In this document: positions 28,357-33,400 of the stretch, piece after piece
Layout of the letters: every line of letters starts with the position of its first letter
Position numbering within the stretch: the first letter of the stretch is position 1
Assembly: GCA_003427395.1 (NCBI GenBank)
Contig: BFEA01000585.1
Span: 904,135 to 937,534 of the forward strand
Length of the DNA: 33,400 nucleotides
Direction of reading: 5' to 3'
DNA from: Chara braunii
Taxonomy: Eukaryota > Streptophyta > Charophyceae > Charales > Characeae
The notes under the pieces: model-generated
What the model was told of the DNA's origin: nothing
Database searches by the model: none
Seen by the model: the letters and a program-made list of their open reading frames with translations, nothing else
Made by a program: the position numbers and the translations under genes

Positions 28357-29157
28357 CGGTGCTACCCAAGGCTACGGCAAGCATTTTGTATGGGGTACCT
28401 CAGAATGTGCAGATTGGAGTTGGCGCTGTCTCATGGGACTTTCGAAGCTAAAGGGGAAGGTATGCTAGGATTTAGTTCCTTGACAATGTTATGAAAGGCC
28501 GTGCCCACCCTAAGTGAAGGCGGGCCTGCAAATATGTGCCTGCCCCCCTGAGGGCCCCCCTCAACAAGCATATGTGCCCGCCCTAAGTGAAGGCGGGGCC
28601 CCGATTTCGATGAGGTCCTTGTTCATCAATCCTGCAAGTCTTGGTGGGCGCAGACAGCTACCACGCGCTAGTTGGTTACATCCACCCGCACAGCTCGTGG
28701 AAATCAGAACCGCTCGTGAGCCTTCCAGGCTCTTCGGGAAGCAGAACAAGCAAGACCCACCACACGTATGCGCCTGGGTGGTTGGGTTTTCCTAACCAAA
28801 TGGATCGCAGGCCACTGTCCGAATGGACCTGGGCGCAAACACTTTGGCCGAAAGTGAAGCTTCTTGGCCCAGCGAAGCAGGCTGAAGGCAGCACCAAGCC
28901 TCTTTCCATGTAGGAAAGAGCTGGGTGGCAGAGGGGGCATTCGGGCACTGAGCGGTACGTGCAGCAGCGCTGCTTGAGCGTGCGCTCATGCCTGCCTGCC
29001 GTGCGCTAGTGCAAGCACATGAGCACGGTCACGTGAGAGAGAGGGCGCTGCTAGTAGGCAGCGCCATAGCCAGCCCTTTGTAGCCGGGCTTGGCCTAAGG
29101 TCAGCGGTGGTGGTGGTGGTCTTCGTGTTGATGGAGACGTGGATAAGAAGATGAGGG

Positions 29158-29161
<4 letters not shown>

Positions 29162-29236
<75 letters not shown>

Positions 29237-29269
29237 GAGGGCACGTACCTGGTCTTGGCGATGGTCTAN

Positions 29270-29335
<66 letters not shown>
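29162..29335. repeat. (GA)n microsatellite with one undetermined base and a doubled 34-bp segment
   Basis: GA runs at 29162-29233 and 29270-29335 are separated by a 34-bp segment (GTGAGGGCACGTACCTGG and following, 29235-29268) that recurs exactly at 29338-29371. The base at 29269 is N. The doubled segment next to the N suggests that two contig ends were joined without removing their overlap. Confidence 0.92.
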
Positions 29336-29338
<3 letters not shown>

Positions 29339-29687
29339 TGAGGGCACGTACCTGGTCTTGGCGATGGTCTACATGGTCGACATCTGCTTGTGCTTTGGTC
29401 GTCGCTGCTGACGTCAACGGGCTGCATCGACATTTTGGTAGTATAGGATAGTAGCTGTAGGAAGTAGTCTAGGCGCTGAGCGCCAATAGGATGCAGAGCT
29501 TCATTTGCCTTTGTGGTGATGGCGAGAACATGCTTTCAATGACAATTGAGTTCTCGCTGCTTTGGTTCTCCTTCGGTGTCATTTCAGTGCATTTCTGCAT
29601 TCTGGACAGTGATCGACCACCTGGCTTCCAGTGTGAATTTGCAATCTGGAATTTTGTCATTTCACTATTGCTTATTTTCCTTGCACA

Positions 29688-29968
29688 ACGAAATTCGTGA
29701 AATAATTCTGATTTTCAGAAAAATGAATTCACGAATTTCGCGTTCAATTCGGGGAATAATTCCGATTTCCAAGAAATGAAAGTCGCGAAAGAATTCTGTT
29801 TTTCAGACAGATAAATTCGCGGAATATTTTGGTTTTCAAGACCGAAAATTCACAAAAATACTTCTTTTTTACAGAAAAATAATTTCGCAGAACATTCCGA
29901 TTTTCAAGGAAAAAGAAAATTCGCAAAGATAAGAGAAATAAATTCGCAGAATATTTCGATTTTCAAAA
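29688..29968. repeat. AT-rich degenerate tandem repeat with TTCGCG motif
   Basis: About eight degenerate units of 30-36 bp of the form AATTCGCG-AATATTCCGATTTTC-AGAAA. They alternate between variants ending TCAGAAAAAT and TCAAGAAATG. It forms the tail of repeat D copy 1. Confidence 0.85.
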
Positions 29969-30560
29969 AACTGTGAGGAATGTTCCCTCGCTTGGCCCTA
30001 ACCAATATGCATATGATCTAGGCTTTGGCCCCCAGCAAGCATTGTGCCCGCCCTCAGTGAAGGCGGGCCTGAATATCCACAAGAGGCCCTTATCCCAGCA
30101 TTTTCCAAATATGGGTATCAGACAGTTGCAGCACGCCAGTTGGTTGAAGTGCAATGTGAGCTTCTCCCTGGACTCCTTCCAGAAACAGCAGCTGAGTCAA
30201 GCAGTTGAGCCCAGGCCCGGGTGGTTGCGGCCTGGGCACACGCAGTGCGAGGCTGACACATCACGAACTGGCCGCAGGCGAATCAGAATGCAGCATTGTC
30301 ATCACAGAGGCCCAGCAAGCCAATGAGAAGAGGGCAAACACTTGGAGCCTGGAGGCGACCTGGACGTGCCCAACCAGAAAGGGCCCAGGCCCCCAACTGT
30401 CGGACAGGGCCTGGACGCAGACACTGGGGCCCGACTGGAAGCTACTGGGAGCTTCCTCATCCAGGCCCTTGCAGCCAAACAGAGGCCGCGACTTCCATAC
30501 AAGTATATGCATGTGCACTGCTGTCTAGGGCGCACGCGGGCGCTATGAGGTGAGAGGGGC

Positions 30561-30632
30561 GCTGCAGGGCAGCGGGCGCACGACAGCCATAGCCGGGCTG
30601 CAGGGCAGCGGGCGCACGACAGCCATAGCCGG
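30561..30632. repeat. Two tandem 36-bp units
   Basis: GCTGCAGGGCAGCGGGCGCA and the following 16 bp are repeated exactly with a 36-bp period, followed by a partial third unit (GCTGCAGGG). Confidence 0.95.
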
Positions 30633-31057
30633 GCTGCAGGGGTGCATCCAGGTGATGGGCGAAGGTGGTCTCCAGGAAGGAGGCGCATGAGTGGGTGGTC
30701 AAGGTCTGATGAGGGGAGGAGAGAGAATGCACCTGGTGTATGTGGGAGGTCGGCATTGGTGTTGACGTTATGCACATTGGTCTTCAACGTCGGAAGTGAT
30801 CCTGTTGCACGAATGTAGATAGGCTAGATAGACTTAGTAGAGTAGGTTGGGCGCTGGGCGCCAGACAGAGATGAGCAACATTTGATACTATGTTGGTGGG
30901 GCCTGAGGGCGATAACATTGTACTCGAGTTCACTGTTTGCTCTTATTTGGATGGAATCTTGGTGCATTCGAGCTCTCTGCTTGGTACATGACTATCTGGA
31001 CTTCTGCGTGATTTTGCAACTTGTATTTCTGTCTATCGCTCTCACTCATATTCCTTG

Positions 31058-31210
31058 CAAAACGAAAATCCGCAAAAATAATTCTGTTTTTCAGAAAAAT
31101 AAATTCGCGGAGTATTTCAATTTTCAAGAAATGAAAATCGTGAAATACTTCTGATTTTCAGAAAATAATTTCGTGGAACAATTCCTATTAAATTCGCGAT
31201 TTTCCGAAAA
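31058..31210. repeat. AT-rich tail of repeat D, copy 2
   Basis: Units like those at 29688-29968 (AAATTCGCGGAGTATTTC, TTTTCAGAAAAATAA) occur about four times. Confidence 0.75.
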
Positions 31211-31243
31211 CGAAATGTGTAAAAAAAGAGAGCGAAGGTCCGG

Positions 31244-31450
31244 AAAAACTTTCAATCAATCAATCGAAGAGCACGGTCATCCAGTGAGGAGTAACTTGAT
31301 TAATCAGAGAAAGGAAAAAGTTGCGGATCTTGGGAAGAAATTCGCGCTAATAATCAGAGATATACCCTATCAATCAATCTATCCATCAACTAATCAATCA
31401 ATCAACCAATCAAGTCACCTTGATTGATCAGTTGATGCACTGATTGATCA
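31244..31450. repeat. ATCA-type tetranucleotide repeats with hairpin
   Basis: Interrupted TCAATCAATCAATC runs occur at 31250-31265 and 31368-31412. A perfect CAATCAAG-TCAC-CTTGATTG hairpin lies at 31407-31426, followed by TTGATTGATCAG and CTGATTGATCAG in opposite phase. Confidence 0.8.
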
Positions 31451-32751
31451 GCGGTCCCAACCAACCAACTTTCTCCACTGATCACGTCAGGTCAGTCCTA
31501 CGTCACTCTGGATCGCTCCGATACCCAACTGATGCATGCTCATCTGAAGATAGTGATGCACATGTCCAAGGAGTGCCAGTGTGATGAACAGGACAAAGAA
31601 CAAAACGATATAATGCAATGTAGCACAGCGGAAGACTCAAAGATATGACCTGACACATCAGATCCAGACTCGACTCGCACAATCATCATCACACATGTCG
31701 CACAGCAAGGAGGGAAATCATACACGGAAGAAAGGTCCCTCCTTGTGCGCACACATGGCACGAATGATGAAGGGGAGGAGAGACGAAGATGGAGAGGGAA
31801 GAGAAGACAAGAGTAGAACGCATAGCCGTCCAATAAAGAGTCTCCCCATCAAAAATGTCCAACCAATGTCTGTCCTCAAAAATGTTGAATCAGATCCTGG
31901 GTGCACATAGGGCCGAAATAGTCACTGCCTGAAATCTCGCCTCACTCTCTGAAGAGGAAGAAGAAAAGAGGGAGGAGGAGGAGGAGAAGAAGAAGAGTGG
32001 CTATGGAGGAGCGGAAAAAAGCCGGGATACAAAGGAGGAGAAGAAGGAGAACTCTCCTCTCTCATGTGCTCCTGATGACGATGCCACAAATACTGACCAG
32101 CGAAGGTGACGACTCCCGATGCAGGTTGCTGCTGAAGGCCGGTCCCATGACGAGGGTGAAGTCCCAGCTATGGCGCCCAGGCAAGTCTCTCTCTCCCTCG
32201 TGGACATGGCCTCCGCCAAACCTCTTCACTCCAGCCTCCTACTCCACTCCTCCAGCACTGCTCAATCGCAGCTCTCCCCAAACTGGCACTGCTCCAGCAG
32301 CATGATGCCCAACTGAGGCTCCAGCCCGAATGTCTCTGTGGAGGACTGGCCCAGCTATATACCGCTGGGCCTGGCTGAGCAGTCCTCGGTCTGCAATCAG
32401 GACTGTTGGATCTGGTGTCCGATTGATGGTCCTGATTGCGGGCCCAAGTCCTGGTCCTACGATCCTGGCCAAAGATGGACTGCCTGGGTCCCCACCGGAC
32501 GTTCAGGCAACCCTGCTGATGCAGCAGCGTCCTGAGGACTTGGCCGGGCACAAACGGATGAATGCCTGGTCCAATCCTAGATATGGACAAATCTGAACCT
32601 GGCCTAGAATGGCCAAAACTGTAATCCACTGGTTCGAACAGGCATCTGCATGTTCGGCCAAAAGGAAAAGTCCGAGCCGACACATCTGAAACAAAAATAG
32701 TCCAGACAAAACCCAGCAAAAAATAATATATGCTGAATAAAGGAGAGCACA
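31451..32751. other. Region without a supported gene
   Basis: A purine-rich GA/AAG stretch (31945-32050) stands out. A 205-codon minus frame (32168-32785) and a 102-codon plus frame (31997-32305) are open, but their composition is not convincingly protein-like and they overlap each other and a tandem repeat. No RNA gene or transposon was identified. Confidence 0.45.
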
Positions 32752-32825
32752 CGTGGAACCAAATGTGTGCCTGGCCTGGAAACATGGCCGTGGAACCAAT
32801 GTGTGCCTGGCCTGGAACAACCGCT
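32752..32825. repeat. Two tandem 37-bp units
   Basis: CGTGGAACCAAATGTGTGCC followed by TGGCCTGGAA..CATGGC recurs with a 37-bp period starting at 32789; the second unit is one A shorter. Confidence 0.9.
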
Positions 32826-32870
32826 GGGCCCCAAAACAGGGCCCGTTTAGCGGCTTCAGCATGCTACATC

Positions 32871-33347
32871 AAGCTGGGCTGCTCACCTTAGCCAGGCATA
32901 GCGCCCAGCTTTCCTCCTTCACCCAGGCATCGCACTGAGAACCAGCGCCTCGCTCAAGCAGCATGATGCAAAACCTTGTATACCGCAAATGAGGAGGAGA
33001 TATAGCGGCCTACTTGCCTCTTCGGCAGTGACTTCCAGGCCGCATGGCCTCCAAGCAACCGGTACCTCCTCCCTTTCGGAGGGAAACATCATTGTAGGTT
33101 CTGATATCGTCCGCACAGGCCGTAGACTCAGACTACTTGGACTGGCAGCTGCCTACCTCTAGCCTACCGCTACGAGGCCTCTAAAAATGCCAACTTTTTA
33201 TCTTCTTTTGCTCGGCCTCCAGTTCCCGACACATCTACCACTACTTGAGTGGTACCAGCCTACCTGCTACTTCAGTGTTTTTCCCCGCTGCCCTGAGTGA
33301 CGTTGGCCTACTCCCCGCTACTTGAGTGTTTTTCCCGCTGCAACCAG
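32871..33347 (+). repeat. Dispersed repeat R, copy 3
   Basis: It matches copy 1 from AAGCTGGGCTGCTC (aligned near 5350) through GCAAATGAGGAG, TATAGCGGCCTACTTGCC, GGTACCTCCTCCCTTTCG and CTACCTCTAGCCTACCGCTA. It then follows copy 2 in the tail (AAAAATGCCAACTTTT, CTACTTGAGTGG, AGTGTTTTTCCCCGCTG). The left third of the repeat is missing. After 33347 the sequence continues with GCCGACC-rich repeats to the window end. Confidence 0.87.
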
Positions 33348-33400
33348 GTTGCATCCCTGCCGACCGCCGACCTGACCGCCGACCGTATTGCTGCCGACCA

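Larger units (their letters stand above)
28501..29970. repeat. Hairpin-rich repeat D, copy 1
   Basis: Starts with two GTGCCCnCCCTAAGTGAAGGCGGG hairpins (28501 and 28574). It then has a perfect CTCTTTCC/GGAAAGAG hairpin (28900-28920), a GGCGCTGC/GCAGCGCC hairpin (29044-29065), a long (GA)n with an assembly gap, a GGCGCTGAGCGCC palindrome (29472-29484) and an AT-rich tail. The same succession recurs at 30044-31210. No gene is evident. The 90-codon frames here are in GC-rich, low-information sequence. Confidence 0.75.
30044..31210. repeat. Hairpin-rich repeat D, copy 2
   Basis: The sequence opens with GTGCCCGCCCTCAGTGAAGG and repeats, in order, the landmarks of copy 1: a GGCGCTGC hairpin region (30558), a GGCGCTGGGCGCC palindrome (30850-30862) and an AT-rich tail with TTCGCG motifs (31058-31210). 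The (GA)n run of copy 1 is absent. Overall similarity is patchy, so the copies are old. Confidence 0.7.

Noticed and set aside
28986-29417. Frames with long Ser-Leu or Arg-Glu dipeptide runs
   Set aside because: These are translations of the (GA)n microsatellite through an undetermined base.
32168-32785. Minus-strand frame of 205 codons
   Set aside because: Composition is skewed to Ser, Arg, Pro and Trp without domain-like order, it overlaps a plus-strand frame and a 37-bp tandem repeat, and no family is recognised. A chance frame in GC-rich DNA is more likely.

Overview
The window is eukaryotic nuclear DNA made mostly of decayed transposable elements and simple or complex repeats. No rRNA, tRNA, CRISPR array or bacterial-type operon was seen. 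All clearly recognisable protein sequence belongs to Ty3/gypsy chromoviruses, meaning gag, protease, RT, RNase H, integrase and a C-terminal chromodomain. The style of these polyproteins, the long microsatellites and the very low gene density suggest a plant-lineage genome. My best guess is a charophyte alga such as Chara, but this rests on recalled protein style and is not proven by the sequence.

Layout. 1-5160 is chromovirus A on the minus strand, read right to left. Its integrase core is replaced by an 840-bp foreign block and its gag is cut by a dispersed repeat (5155-5690). 5691-6566 holds hairpins and no secure gene. 6567-about 11270 is chromovirus B on the plus strand: gag C-terminus to chromodomain, then a probable 3' LTR with a TATA box. 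11560-18450 is a low-repeat stretch. It holds one intact 191-codon orphan frame (12785-13360, minus) and several decayed or exon-like open stretches that are not retrotransposon-derived. 18450-19750 has hairpin-rich sequence, a TAA microsatellite, a poly(A) and a poly(T) run. 20194-22440 is chromovirus C on the plus strand, of a different lineage, with polypurine tract and LTR start. 22443-23157 is a second copy of the dispersed repeat, inside that LTR. 23160-26190 is pyrimidine-rich DNA without a supported gene. 26193-28356 is a satellite-like block with a ~916-bp higher-order period. 28500-31210 holds two diverged copies of a hairpin-rich repeat with AT-rich TTCGCG-containing tails, one carrying an assembly gap. 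31210-32870 is mostly unassigned. 32871-33347 is a third copy of the dispersed repeat.

How parts relate. Elements A and B share a detail that intact copies probably used. Their gag frames stop at the same TAG, and pol continues across it in the -1 frame with conserved amino acids, which points to -1 frameshifting or an equivalent device for making Gag-Pol. All three elements are dead, broken by stops (mostly C-to-T or G-to-A type), indels and nested insertions. The non-retroviral open stretches between B and C are the least explained part of the window.
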